A stretch of 64,000 nt of DNA from BJHL01 sp035299305 (GCA_035299305.1 DATGWV010000237.1:1-64000); one strand, 5' to 3'. Positions 47,255 to 56,938 are shown, counted from the stretch's first letter. The notes: generated by a model from the letters alone, not told the origin. A program made the numbers and translations.

Positions 47255-47406
47255 AGATCAACCCGCGTGCCAAGTCTGAGGCGTGAGAACGTGGAGTGCA
47301 TGCTACCGCGCCAAAGTCGGTTTGTGAAGCCGATTTGCGACGTTTTGCGGCTTCTAGGACGACGGGCTCGCCAGACCTCGCGTGCAATGTGCCGAATGTT
47401 GCGACG

Positions 47407-49335
47407 ATGCATCATCACCCGTGCAACACTTGTGGCGTGAACGCAACACCCCCGCGCCCGCATTGCTTTTCCATCTTCCCGCTGCGACGATCTGTGTGTT
47501 ATTGCGCGCTGGTCGCAATTCCGCTGCTGGTCGCGACACATGCGGCGGCGCAGGCCCCAGAACCGAGTTCTGCGGTGCCCGCGTCGGGCGTCGCCGCTCC
47601 GGTTGTTGTTGCGCCGGTTGTTGATAGCGGACTTGCACGCACGGCGTTGAGCTACGTGCAGCAGCGGTTGGTGCATTGGCGTGGCGAGGGCGACGAGTCG
47701 GTCGCGCCGTCACTGGCGGGCGCATCAGCGGTCAGCGTGACGCTTCGTCTTGAAGGGCAGCTCATCGCGCGAAGCGAAGCACTCGGCGCTGACAGTCTCG
47801 AAGCCGTCGTGACGCGAGCACTCGCGCAGGCGGATACGAAGATTCCTGCGGCCAACGATGCGTTGCAACTGCAAGCCAGGCGGCAGATGCAATCTCGTGT
47901 CATCGCGACGGTTGAACTCGCTGGTGAACGCTTGCCACTGGATGCGACGACATTCGCGCAGACGAACGCGGATGTGAAGCCGGGCGTTGAGGCGATTGTG
48001 GTGGAAGTGGGGGAGAAGCAAGAGGTTCTCTTTCCGTTGCGCATGTTGCAGGCCGGTGATTTGCCCGCGCAGGCAATCATCTCCAGCATCGCGCAGCTTT
48101 CGGGTGATCCGGCGATGCCGATGCCGGGCGTGATCGGGCAGGAACTGGGCGACTTGCGTCGCACGAAAGCCGTGCGTGTGTTCAGGTCGTCTGTCGTGCA
48201 GATGACGCAGCTCACGCCGGGCGGCCCTGGCATGCTTCTCACACGCGGCTCGCGCGTCGTTGCGTTGCGAGAAGTCAATCTCGCGATGCTGACCGACTTT
48301 CGCGAGCGGCTGATCGATCACATCGATACACGCATCGCCCGAACGCCTGATGGCTCGCAGCTGTTTGCAACGTACTTCCCGTATCAGGATCGGGCCGATA
48401 GCGTTGCATCGCCCTTGCAGCGGGCAGTTTTGTGTGCCACGCTTGCACGAAGCACTCCACGCGGCGCGGCGTTCGCACGCGAGTTGCTCAACGATCTCAT
48501 CACGCACGATGCTCGCAGTCTCAAGGAGCCGACGACCGCTGCGGCGGCGGTTGTCACGATGGCGTGGCTCAAGACGCCCATTAACGACGATGCATGGCGA
48601 GCTGCGCTGACGCAAGCACGCGACACGCTTGCGGCGAGCTACGCGAATGACGCATGGGCTGACACTGTGCCGACAGGGAGCCGAGCGATGGTCACGCTCG
48701 CGCTTTCGCATCTGGCCACAACATTCGCGAACGAAGCGACACGTACTGCCGACGTGGCGCGGGCCTCCGCTGCGACACGCTCGCTGCTCGCGAACACGAC
48801 GCCTGGTTCACTGGTGACGCACATGCCGTGGCTCGGTTATGCGCAGCAGCAACTGGCCGGCGATGAACCGATTGCCGCCGCGCCTGCTCTGCGCGACATG
48901 CGAGCGATGTTCTGGGAGCGCTCGCTGCAAGCCGGTACGTCTGACACGGCGGACCTCGAAGGCGGCGTGATCTTCGGCTCGCGCGATCCGTCAGGCATCG
49001 CTGGGCCGACGTGGAACACCGCGCGTCCGGTGGCATTTGTCGCGGCGATGCTGCGTGATGCTCGATTTACTGATGATGCCGAGACATATTCGCAGCTGAG
49101 CAAGCTGCTCCCCTCGCTGCGATTCCTGCGTCAGCTCGCGATTGATGATGCGAGCGCGTTTGCATGTCCGCAGCCGCGCCGAGCGATGTGGGGCGTGCGT
49201 GTCGCGCCGTGGGATCAGCGGCAACCCATTGAAAGCAGCGCGATGACACTGCTCGCCGTCAGCGAAGCGATTGAGAGCATCAATGCGATTGCGTCGCGAG
49301 CCCCCGCTGCGGTGCCTGCGCCGCCAGCGAAGTAG
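47407..49335 (+). CDS. Exported protein of unknown function
   Basis: The 642-residue product starts with a Cys-containing hydrophobic leader (CYCALVAIPLLVATHAAAQA). Residues ~50-120 hold an alpha/beta stretch with VSVTLRLEGQLIARSEALG. The second half is a long series of Ala-rich helices (SPLQRAVLCATLARS, AAAVVTMAWLKTP, SRAMVTLALSHLATTF, SSAMTLLAVSEAIESI) resembling an alpha/alpha toroid of the cyclase or glycosidase kind, without visible catalytic motifs. It may be periplasmic. Alternative start GTG 47437 lies six bases after AACACT. Family not recognised. Confidence 0.6.
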   Translation: MHHHPCNTCGVNATPPRPHCFSIFPLRRSVCYCALVAIPLLVATHAAAQAPEPSSAVPASGVAAPVVVAPVVDSGLARTALSYVQQRLVHWRGEGDESVAPSLAGASAVSVTLRLEGQLIARSEALGADSLEAVVTRALAQADTKIPAANDALQLQARRQMQSRVIATVELAGERLPLDATTFAQTNADVKPGVEAIVVEVGEKQEVLFPLRMLQAGDLPAQAIISSIAQLSGDPAMPMPGVIGQELGDLRRTKAVRVFRSSVVQMTQLTPGGPGMLLTRGSRVVALREVNLAMLTDFRERLIDHIDTRIARTPDGSQLFATYFPYQDRADSVASPLQRAVLCATLARSTPRGAAFARELLNDLITHDARSLKEPTTAAAAVVTMAWLKTPINDDAWRAALTQARDTLAASYANDAWADTVPTGSRAMVTLALSHLATTFANEATRTADVARASAATRSLLANTTPGSLVTHMPWLGYAQQQLAGDEPIAAAPALRDMRAMFWERSLQAGTSDTADLEGGVIFGSRDPSGIAGPTWNTARPVAFVAAMLRDARFTDDAETYSQLSKLLPSLRFLRQLAIDDASAFACPQPRRAMWGVRVAPWDQRQPIESSAMTLLAVSEAIESINAIASRAPAAVPAPPAK

Positions 49336-49392
49336 TTTTTCGCGTGGGAGCAGTGCCACAGTTCTCGCCAAGCAGCATCTCATGAGTATCGC

Positions 49393-51699
49393 ATGTCGTC
49401 CCACTCGCCTTCACATCTCTCGCCTGCAGATGTCGCGCCAACTGCGCGCATCGATCTTCCTATTGAGGGCATGACCTGTGCAGCGTGCGCCGCTCGCATC
49501 ACCAGACATCTCGCGAAGCAGCCCGGCATCACATCAGCGAGCGTCAATTTCGCGACGAAGACGGCAACAGTGCAGTTCAATGACGCGGCGACCGATGTGC
49601 CTGCTATCGCCGCGGCTGTGAACGCCATCGGTTTCACCGCCACGGTACCCGAACCTGCACCCGTGGCACGTGCTGCGTCAGGCGCGTCCACCGCACCATC
49701 GCTTGAAGCTCGGCTCGATGCTGAGACGAGGACGCTTCGCGTGAAGCTCATCGTCGCAGCGATCTTCACGTTTCCGGTGTTCATCATCGCGATGTCACAC
49801 GGGCGTGTGTCTACGTTCAACGTTTCGTGGATCAACTGGCTGCAGCTCGTACTCACGCTGCCGGTCGTGTGCTGGGCTGGCAGTCAGTTCTACATCTCCG
49901 CCATCAAGCAGTTGCGGTTCTTCTCGGCGAACATGGACACGTTGGTGGCTCTGGGCACGGGTGCCGCATTCATCTATTCGCTGGTTGTCACTATCTGGCC
50001 GGAGTTCGCGGCCGCTCTCTCTGCAACACATGCGTCGCACGAGCCCGCGCATGTGTATTACGAGTCTGCTGCAGTCATCATCGTGCTTGTGCTGCTGGGC
50101 AAGTATCTTGAGTCGCGTGCGACGCGACGGGCGACTTCGGCGATCAGTTCGCTCGTCAATCTCACGCCAAAGTTTGCACGCGTGCAACGCGGAAGCGGCG
50201 ATTTTGATGTTGCTATCAACGATCTTCGCGTTGGCGACATCATTCTGGTACGTCCGGGCGAAAAGATCGCTGCTGATGGTCGCGTGATCGCGGGTTCGTC
50301 GGCAATCGACGAGTCCATGCTCACGGGCGAGAGTCTGCCGGTGGAGAAGTCGGTCGATTCGCTTGTGTTTGCCGGTACGCTCAATACGACGGGTTCGCTG
50401 CGCATTCTTGCGACCAAAGTCGGTGAGCACACGTCGCTGCACCACATCATTCGCCTTGTGCAAGAAGCGCAAGGCAGCAAAGCACCCATTGCACGGCTCG
50501 CCGACCGCATCAGCGGCGTGTTCGTTCCGATCGTGCTGGTCATTGCGCTGCTGACGTTTGCCGCGTGGTGGCTGCTTGATGGCAGCCCCGACAAGCTCAC
50601 GCACGCGCTCACAACGTCTGTTGCGGTGCTCATCATCGCGTGCCCGTGCGCGCTCGGGCTCGCGACGCCCACGGCGATCATGGTTGCCACGGGTCGGGCG
50701 GCGCGCATGGGCATTCTGATTCGAAGTGGTGAAGCCCTGGAGAACGCACATCGCGTCACGGCGGTTGTGCTTGATAAGACGGGCACAATCACAGCGGGCA
50801 AGCCCGCTGTCGTGCGCATAGTGCCCGCGCCGGGCGTGAGTGAAACGGAACTGCTTGCCACTGTGGCGTCGGCGGAGCGCCCCAGTGAGCATCCGCTCGC
50901 CGCGGCGATCGCACGCGAAGCAGCCGCACGCAGTCTACCTCTGGCGCAGCCCACGCATTTTGAAGCCGTGCCCGGCAAGGGCGTGCGGGCGGTGCTGCCT
51001 GCGGGCACGGTGCTTGTGGGCACACAAGAGTTGCTCGCGCAGCACGCAATCACGGTGACTGAGGAGCTTTCCCTCGCTCACACGATCATGCACGTTGCGA
51101 GAGATCGCACATATCTCGGCGCGATCATGCTCGCCGACACGATCAAGCCGACAAGCCGCGAAGCGATCGCATCGCTGCACGCGATGGGGCTGCGTGTCAT
51201 CATGCTGACAGGTGACAATCTCGCGGCCGCGCAAAGTGTCGCTGCTGAGGTGAACATCACGGACGCTCGTGATATTCATGCGAATGTGCTGCCTGCTGAC
51301 AAAGCCGCGCACATCGCGGCGCTGCAGCGCGAAGGTCACCGTGTCGCGATGGTTGGCGACGGCATCAACGACGCTCCGGCGCTCGCCCTGGCCGATGTCG
51401 CGATCGCGATGGGTACCGGTGCTGACATCGCCATGGAAACCGCAGCGATCACCATTCTGCGAGGCGACCTGCGAGCTGTGTCGCAAGCCATCAATCTCTC
51501 ACGCCGCACGATGCGGGTGATCCGACAGAATCTATTCTGGGCGTTTCTCTACAACTCGCTGGGCATCCCGCTCGCCGCCGGCGTGCTTTACCCAGCGACA
51601 AGTTGGCTGCTCTCGCCGATGATCGCAAGCGCGGCGATGGCACTCAGTAGCGTGAGCGTGGTGACGAACAGCTTGCGGCTCGCTCGGCGCAATCCCTGA
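49393..51699 (+). CDS. copA: Copper-transporting P1B-type ATPase
   Basis: The 768-residue heavy-metal P-type ATPase has one N-terminal HMA domain with metal site Cys29-x-x-Cys32 (GMTCAACAARI). Eight membrane helices include the CPC motif Cys417-Pro-Cys419 (IIACPCALGLATPT). Also present are the actuator TGES (LTGESLPVEKS), the phosphorylation motif DKTGT at Asp461, SEHPLAAAI with the P1B-specific HP, and the hinge GDGINDAPAL. CPC with a GMTCAAC-type HMA indicates Cu(I) export. Membrane helices 7-8 carry YNxxGIP (YNSLGIPLAAG). No CopZ or regulator is adjacent. It is the last chromosomal gene before the island. Confidence 0.95.
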   Translation: MSSHSPSHLSPADVAPTARIDLPIEGMTCAACAARITRHLAKQPGITSASVNFATKTATVQFNDAATDVPAIAAAVNAIGFTATVPEPAPVARAASGASTAPSLEARLDAETRTLRVKLIVAAIFTFPVFIIAMSHGRVSTFNVSWINWLQLVLTLPVVCWAGSQFYISAIKQLRFFSANMDTLVALGTGAAFIYSLVVTIWPEFAAALSATHASHEPAHVYYESAAVIIVLVLLGKYLESRATRRATSAISSLVNLTPKFARVQRGSGDFDVAINDLRVGDIILVRPGEKIAADGRVIAGSSAIDESMLTGESLPVEKSVDSLVFAGTLNTTGSLRILATKVGEHTSLHHIIRLVQEAQGSKAPIARLADRISGVFVPIVLVIALLTFAAWWLLDGSPDKLTHALTTSVAVLIIACPCALGLATPTAIMVATGRAARMGILIRSGEALENAHRVTAVVLDKTGTITAGKPAVVRIVPAPGVSETELLATVASAERPSEHPLAAAIAREAAARSLPLAQPTHFEAVPGKGVRAVLPAGTVLVGTQELLAQHAITVTEELSLAHTIMHVARDRTYLGAIMLADTIKPTSREAIASLHAMGLRVIMLTGDNLAAAQSVAAEVNITDARDIHANVLPADKAAHIAALQREGHRVAMVGDGINDAPALALADVAIAMGTGADIAMETAAITILRGDLRAVSQAINLSRRTMRVIRQNLFWAFLYNSLGIPLAAGVLYPATSWLLSPMIASAAMALSSVSVVTNSLRLARRNP

Positions 51700-51782
51700 T
51701 TCTCATCAGCGGCGAGCAGGTCAACTAACAAACAGGCCCCGCACTTGTGAGGCTTTGCCGGACTATTCGCACATTTTGTGAA

Positions 51783-51836
51783 AGCGGACGACGGGATTTG
51801 AACCCGCAACATTCAGCTTGGAAGGCGGACGCTCTA
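51783..51836 (-). pseudogene. 3' part of tRNA-Gly(TCC), left attachment site of the island
   Basis: On the minus strand the sequence reads a tRNA-Gly(TCC) from the end of the D-stem to the discriminator. It has an anticodon loop CTTCCAA, T-arm GCGGGTTCAAATCCCGT and acceptor strand CGTCCGC. The D-arm and 5' acceptor strand are absent, and the anticodon stem has a mismatch (TCCGC against GCTGA), so it cannot be functional. Loss of the 5' half beside foreign genes is what remains at one end when an element integrates into a tRNA 3' half. Confidence 0.75.
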
Positions 51837-51838
51837 GT

Positions 51839-52021
51839 GCCGAAGGTGCTGAAAAGACAAGCACTTATGACACGGGCGAGAACGTCCCCAGCGTTAGTGC
51901 CAGCGTTTCAACGCCTGAAGACGCTGAACTCGCCGCAATCATCGCGGCATGGGCGACGCTTCCAGCTGCAATGCGGGCGGGTGTGGTGGCAATAGTGAAC
52001 GCAGCGCGAGGTGTACAATGA
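51839..52021 (+). pseudogene. Possible C-terminal remnant of a tyrosine integrase
   Basis: An open frame running out of the tRNA fragment ends with EDAELAAIIAAWATLPAAM then RAGVVAIVNAARG, resembling the tail (D-x-x-L-x-x-x-x-x-AWxxLPxxxRxxxxxxV) found after the catalytic domain of planctomycete integrases. No catalytic residues are present, so at most a fragment survives. The stop overlaps the next start (ATGA). The match is from memory and tentative. Confidence 0.4.
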
Positions 52022-52228
52022 AGAAACCACCATCCACAAAGCGCAAAACTAAGCCAATGGGCACCGTGGCATCGGCAGACTCCGTTGCGCCGCATCGCAC
52101 CAACTCGCACGGAGTGCATCGGCCAGCGTCAACAAACGGCGAATATGATGAGATTGCGGAACGCTCTAGCACCCACGCTGTATCGGATCGCGGCGCGGGT
52201 GGCCGATTCGTCGCTGGCAATCGAGGTG
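52018..52228 (+). pseudogene. Truncated mobile-element cargo gene
   Basis: A frame starts MKKPPSTKRKTKP at an ATGA overlap with the previous stop and reaches GAGGRFVAGNRG, a motif that opens many phage- and island-borne planctomycete proteins. Beyond it the frame runs into sequence that is antisense to the hsdR remnant, so the gene is cut at about 52225. Confidence 0.4.
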
Positions 52229-52578
52229 CTCCTTCAGCGTCTTGTCGGTCATCCCCGAGAGGACTTCCGGGCGTTCTGCTAGCGCGTCGTAGAAAGCGAT
52301 CTCATCTCCTGACAATTTTCTCCTGCACAGTGTTCCCGCGCGTGCTCGACCGGATCTCGTCCCGGATCAGCCGCTCGAGCAGCTCAACCGCGAGTTTTTT
52401 GTCGGCATCATTCGGTCGTCTTGGAGGAACTCATCTGACAGCAGCCCGATGTTCGGGCGCTCTACGCCCGCGAGTTTGAAGAAATCCGACACGCTATCGG
52501 AGGGAATCGCGTTGTCGAGTCCCTGCGTCAGCGCCGAGTCATTCGCATCTTTGCAGGCGGTGACATAGGACCGTTACC
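52228..52578 (-). pseudogene. Degraded C-terminal fragment of a second type I HsdR (DUF3387 region)
   Basis: Translating the minus strand gives pieces of a DUF3387/HsdR tail in shifting frames. They run AIPSDSVSDFFKLAGVERPN and IGLLSDEFLQD, then after a frameshift KKLAVELLERLIRDEIRSS, and after another EIAFYDALAERPEVLSGM. The order matches the C terminus of EcoKI/EcoAI-type R subunits rather than the intact HsdR next door, so it belonged to a different system. Two frameshifts and lost ends make it a pseudogene. It begins 16 bases after the stop of the intact hsdR. Confidence 0.7.
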
Positions 52579-52593
52579 GGCGCGATGCACTTC

Positions 52594-55500
52594 TCAAACC
52601 TTCCCACCCACGCCCTTGAATTTTTCAACAAAGGCGGCGATTTTCTGGAAAACACTTTGCTTGATGGTGAGATACTTGGGATTCAGCGGACTCATCTTGG
52701 GCAGGATGCTGTTAAGTTCGGTGCCGTTATCGCTGGCGTATTCCCGCTTCAGCGAGGTGAGAAGATAACGTCTGGCAGCATCTTCATTGAGGCTTTCTTC
52801 CCGGATGAGCGTTTCCGCTTCGCGCTTTTGCTCCGCTTGTGCGTAGGCAAAGAAGGATTCGATGATACTCGCCTTGTCGCGGAATTGATCGAGATCGGCC
52901 TGATTGATGAAATCGACCACCAGACTCTCCTTGGCGCGGTTCCCAATGCTCGCGCGGATCACCCGGCGGACATCTTCGATCAAGGCACCCTTGTCCTTCA
53001 GCTTCTGGTTCTTCTCAAAAATCAGTTCGAGGATGTAATCGAGGTTGATCTCCTGCGACTTGAGGAGGTCGATCTCAAAGACCACGTCATCCCAATCCAC
53101 CGTGCTTTTCTCGTTCGCTTTGCCGTCTTTGTCGCGGCGCAGCCAGTCGCGGATGTCGTTGTAGGTAGAGCGGTAGTCCTGAACCTTGCGCTCCGGCAGG
53201 ACCTCCGTTGCCTTGAGCTTTTCGAGATCATTGTCGGTCAAGTAACGCTGCGCCTTAAAAGCTTCGACCGCCGTTTCGTCATGCGGATCGACTTGCTGCC
53301 AGGCTTTCAAGTTGACGAACTCATCGAAGTTTTGCAGCGCGTTCTCGATCTTCAGGTACTCTCCGAAGAGCTTAGTGAAGTCCTTCTTGTCGGCTTCCTT
53401 CTCGATGGCTGCCGGATCAGGAAACCTTTCTTTCAACTCTGCGACAACCTCGACAAAGCCGCGCCGCGCCGCGCCGGTGGCCACTTCAGTGAAGCCATCC
53501 ATGTATTCGCTGTAGCTCTTCTCCAGGACGATGTTCTTGGTATTGGCATCGCCAAACAAAGTAATCGCGTCAATGGTCGGCTGCTCTAGATCCCGGAAGG
53601 TGACGATGTTGCCGAAAGTCTTGGTGGCGTCGTAGATTCGGTTGGTGCGAGAGTAAGCCTGGATCAGGCCGTGATAGCGCAGGTTCTTATCGACGAACAA
53701 GGTGTTAAGCGTCGGGGCGTCGAAGCCAGTGAGAAACATTCCGACAACGATCAGCAGGTCCACTTCCTGCCTCTTCACACGCTGGGCGAGATCGCGGTAG
53801 TAGTTTTGAAAGCCGTTGCTGTCGACACCAAAACTGGTTTTATAAAACGTGTTGTAGTCGGCGATCGCCGCGTTCAGAAACTCCTTGGCGCTACTGTTCA
53901 TAGTAGAAACCTCGAAGCTTTCGTCTTGGATCGTACCGATGGCTTCCTGCTCCTCATTAGCGGCGAAGGAGAAGATAGTGGCCACCTTGAGAGGTCGCTC
54001 GCTCTCACTTTGCAGCGTCTTGAAGGTCTCGTAGTAAAGCTTCGCGGCATCCACGCTGCTCACCGCAAACATGGCATTGAAGCCCTTGCCGCCCACTTGC
54101 AGGCGGTGAGTTTTTTGGCGGTAGTTGTTCAGGATGTATTGGCTGATCTCCTTGATGCGATCTGGGTGAAGAAGGGCTTGGCGGTTTTCAGCGGCATTGA
54201 GTTTTTCCGTGTCCTGCTCGGTTTCGATGGCTTTGAAGCGCGGGCGCACGTCGTTGTAGTCCACCTTGAACTTCAGCACCTTTTCATCGCGGATGGCATC
54301 GGTGATGACGTAGGAGTGCAACTCGCGACCGAACACACTGGCGGTCGTCTCCGCACCGCTGGCATTCTGCGGGAAAATCGGCGTGCCAGTGAATCCGAAC
54401 TGATAAAACCGTTTAAACTTCTTTTGCAGGTTGGCTTGCGCCTCTCCGAACTGGCTACGGTGGCACTCGTCGAAGATGAACACCACCTGCTGGGAATAAA
54501 CCGGAAGCAAAGCCTCGGTTTTCATCAGGTTATTTAGCTTCTGGATGGTGGTGACGATGATCTTGTTGTCGTCTTTCTGAAGGTTGCGTTTCAGACCGGC
54601 GGTGCTGTCGGAGCCGTTCACGCTGTCTGGCGAGAACCGCTGGTATTCCTTCATTGTCTGGTAATCCAGATCCTTACGATCTACGACGAAGAACACTTTG
54701 TCGATGAAGTCCAGTTCCGTGGCCAAGCGGGCCGCTTTGAAGCTGGTTAGCGTCTTACCCGAACCGGTGGTGTGCCAGATATAGCCGCCGCTCTCCGGCT
54801 TGCTCCAGTTTTTCGATTCATACGAGCTAACGATCTTCTGCAGGATGCGCTCCGTCGCTGCGATTTGGTATGGACGCATCACCAGCAGGGCATCGCTCAC
54901 GTCGAAGACCGAGTAGTGCAGCAGCACCTTGAGCAGGGTGCGTTTCTCGAAAAAAGTCGCAGTGAAGTCCTTCAAATCCTTAATGAGGGAATTGTCCCTC
55001 GTCGCCCAATGCATCGTGAAGTCGAAGCTGTTCTTGTTTCGCTGTGTGGTGTTCGCGAAGTAGCGGGTGTCGGTGCCGTTGCTAATGACGAACAGTTGCA
55101 GGAACTTGAACAGCGATAACTCGCTGTTGAAGCTCTCCTTGCTGTAGCGGTGGACCTGATTAAAAGCCTCACGAATGGCGACCCCGCGCTTTTTGAGCTC
55201 CACTTGCACGAGGGGCAAGCCGTTGACGAGAATGGTCACATCGTAGCGGTTGGCGTGACTGCCACTTTGTTCAAACTGCCGGATGACTTGGCAGGTGTTG
55301 CGCAGAACGTTCTTCTTGTCAAGCAGATAGATGTTCTGGATGTGGCCGTCATCAAAAACGAAGTCGTGGATGTAGTCATCGTGGATCTTGCGAGTCTTTT
55401 CGACGATGTGGTCGCTCGGGCGGTCGAGATAGGTCTCAACAAACCGCGTCCACTCCGAGTTGGTGAACTGGACGTTGTTGAGCGTTTGCAGTTGGGTGCG

Positions 55501-55692
55501 GGCGTTCGCAAGAAGTTTTAGAGGAGTGTTCAGCTCGCGTTCGAAGGTGTAACCCAGGTTTTCTAGATCTTGAATTAGCTCTCGCTCCAACGCGTCCTCG
55601 CTCTGGTAGGACTCCATGAGCTTGCAGTCCTTGTCGTATCGATCAAGAACGATAAAGCGGTTGGTCTCCGCGATGGCTTTGGTTTCGATCAT
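52594..55692 (-). CDS. hsdR: Type I restriction enzyme R subunit (type IC, EcoR124I-like)
   Basis: The 1032-residue restriction and translocase subunit has the nuclease motif RYDVTILVNGLPLVQVELKK with Asp151, Glu165 and Lys167. The SF2 helicase core has Walker A HTTGSGKT (Lys313), DECHRSQ (motif II) and the downstream motifs FTGTPIF, MFAVSSVDAAK and RTNRIYD. These residue numbers match those I recall for EcoR124I HsdR, so the protein is collinear with type IC enzymes. With HsdM and HsdS it translocates and cuts unmodified DNA. It is the last gene of hsdM-hsdS-prrC-hsdR, six bases after prrC. It appears intact. Confidence 0.95.
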   Translation of the reverse strand: MIETKAIAETNRFIVLDRYDKDCKLMESYQSEDALERELIQDLENLGYTFERELNTPLKLLANARTQLQTLNNVQFTNSEWTRFVETYLDRPSDHIVEKTRKIHDDYIHDFVFDDGHIQNIYLLDKKNVLRNTCQVIRQFEQSGSHANRYDVTILVNGLPLVQVELKKRGVAIREAFNQVHRYSKESFNSELSLFKFLQLFVISNGTDTRYFANTTQRNKNSFDFTMHWATRDNSLIKDLKDFTATFFEKRTLLKVLLHYSVFDVSDALLVMRPYQIAATERILQKIVSSYESKNWSKPESGGYIWHTTGSGKTLTSFKAARLATELDFIDKVFFVVDRKDLDYQTMKEYQRFSPDSVNGSDSTAGLKRNLQKDDNKIIVTTIQKLNNLMKTEALLPVYSQQVVFIFDECHRSQFGEAQANLQKKFKRFYQFGFTGTPIFPQNASGAETTASVFGRELHSYVITDAIRDEKVLKFKVDYNDVRPRFKAIETEQDTEKLNAAENRQALLHPDRIKEISQYILNNYRQKTHRLQVGGKGFNAMFAVSSVDAAKLYYETFKTLQSESERPLKVATIFSFAANEEQEAIGTIQDESFEVSTMNSSAKEFLNAAIADYNTFYKTSFGVDSNGFQNYYRDLAQRVKRQEVDLLIVVGMFLTGFDAPTLNTLFVDKNLRYHGLIQAYSRTNRIYDATKTFGNIVTFRDLEQPTIDAITLFGDANTKNIVLEKSYSEYMDGFTEVATGAARRGFVEVVAELKERFPDPAAIEKEADKKDFTKLFGEYLKIENALQNFDEFVNLKAWQQVDPHDETAVEAFKAQRYLTDNDLEKLKATEVLPERKVQDYRSTYNDIRDWLRRDKDGKANEKSTVDWDDVVFEIDLLKSQEINLDYILELIFEKNQKLKDKGALIEDVRRVIRASIGNRAKESLVVDFINQADLDQFRDKASIIESFFAYAQAEQKREAETLIREESLNEDAARRYLLTSLKREYASDNGTELNSILPKMSPLNPKYLTIKQSVFQKIAAFVEKFKGVGGKV

Positions 55693-55698
55693 GGTTCC

Positions 55699-56937
55699 TT
55701 ACTCTGATGCAGCCGGTTGATCGCTCGCTACGTTGAAACGATACGTCTCAGTGATCTTGCTAACGAGAAAGCTCAGCATTCGCTTATCGTCATCGTCTAG
55801 GTCCGCGACTTCGTCGGCCGAATGTTTGGAGTGACTGAATAGATTGATCATCCGCGCCTCATACGGGTTCGTTCGTCCATCGTCGGTTTTGGGCAGTAAA
55901 TCAGCCCATTTGTCATACCCCAGAAATGTGGAGGTCTTCTCCAAAAGGTTTCGCAGAAAATTGTAGTGATACTTGCGAATATGGCCTGTTTGGATGGCTT
56001 TCTCGAGTTCGCCCTTTAGGTAGAGGTGGTAGGCAAAAGGCGAATCATTGCTTTGGGACTCAAGCGAGTGAGTTCCATCTTCGCTCTTTCTGAGTAAGTA
56101 CTTTTTGGCACTGCTGGCTTTAAATTCATTGTGCAGCACGTTATAAAAAAGGGGGTTGTGCGTCGTGATTATGAACTTCAGTTCGGAGTCACTCGACTTG
56201 ATCAGGGCGGCCAAATTAACGGCCAGCTCGATCAAATGGTTCTCATCCAATGAGCTAACCGGGTCATCGATAAAGATATACTCTAGTAGATCATACTTGT
56301 CGGTTTCCCGCTGAGATGGTTCGGCCACGTTTAGAACTTCTACAACCTGCTCAATGAGGCTATAAAAGATGCTCCAGATGAAGCAGCTCTCCTCGCCTTT
56401 AGAAATTTTAACGTGCTCGCTGATGCCTTCGTTTCCCCGCTCGTAGGAAAACGTAACCTCTGAGAAACCGGGCACCTCAACGTCTTTTCCCTCCCCATTT
56501 TTGATGGTGTACGCTTGGTTAAATCGAGGTGTCAGCTTGTCGTTTGTGTAACGTTGAAAGTGTGCGATGGCGTTTTGATCCTGCCCTTGGTCCTGTAAGA
56601 CCCATCGCGTATAGGCGTTGGGCTGGATCTTCATAATCCGCTTTACGTCGCCTTCAAGATCGTTGTCCCAATAGAAAAGATCCTCAGTGAATGCGTTGTA
56701 ATAAAGAATCTTTGGTCGGGGGTCTATTGCATCGTCTTGACCCTGATTCTTTGGCGCAATTAGTTCTTTGAACTCACGCGAAAGCCGCGTTTTCCCAGTG
56801 CCATTAAAAGCATAAATCAACTGCACCTTCGGCACCGGCTTGGACGCTGTAACTTCGCGCGTTTGTACGGAGACTGTTTTAGTGACAGTCTTGGCCGTGC
56901 TTAACTGCTCCGCAATCATTTTGAGTGAGTGACTCAT
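55699..56937 (-). CDS. prrC: Anticodon nuclease PrrC
   Basis: A 412-residue PrrC homologue. The ABC-like NTPase has Walker A AFNGTGKT (43-50), PrrC-typical ILYYNAFTEDLFYWDNDLE (76-95), signature-like ISKGEES (178-184) and Walker B/D-loop FIDDPVSSLD (222-231). The C-terminal nuclease has LRNLLEKTSTFLGY followed by INLFSHS. Arg329, Glu333 and His369 would be the R-x3-E...H catalytic triad of tRNA-Lys anticodon nuclease. It sits between hsdS and hsdR, exactly as in the E. coli prr locus. It is normally held silent by the restriction complex and released when a phage disables restriction, cutting tRNA-Lys. Start lies one base after the hsdS stop. Confidence 0.9.
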   Translation of the reverse strand: MSHSLKMIAEQLSTAKTVTKTVSVQTREVTASKPVPKVQLIYAFNGTGKTRLSREFKELIAPKNQGQDDAIDPRPKILYYNAFTEDLFYWDNDLEGDVKRIMKIQPNAYTRWVLQDQGQDQNAIAHFQRYTNDKLTPRFNQAYTIKNGEGKDVEVPGFSEVTFSYERGNEGISEHVKISKGEESCFIWSIFYSLIEQVVEVLNVAEPSQRETDKYDLLEYIFIDDPVSSLDENHLIELAVNLAALIKSSDSELKFIITTHNPLFYNVLHNEFKASSAKKYLLRKSEDGTHSLESQSNDSPFAYHLYLKGELEKAIQTGHIRKYHYNFLRNLLEKTSTFLGYDKWADLLPKTDDGRTNPYEARMINLFSHSKHSADEVADLDDDDKRMLSFLVSKITETYRFNVASDQPAASE

Positions 56938-56938
56938 A

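Noticed and set aside
51783..51836. Functional tRNA-Gly
   Set aside because: D-arm and 5' acceptor strand are missing and the anticodon stem has a mismatch.
51747..51995. Frame reading SGRRDLNPQHSAWKADAL
   Set aside because: This string is the familiar spurious translation of a tRNA-Gly antisense strand, not a protein.
52585..53589. 334-codon plus-strand frame opposite hsdR
   Set aside because: Antisense shadow of the intact HsdR, which has all family motifs.
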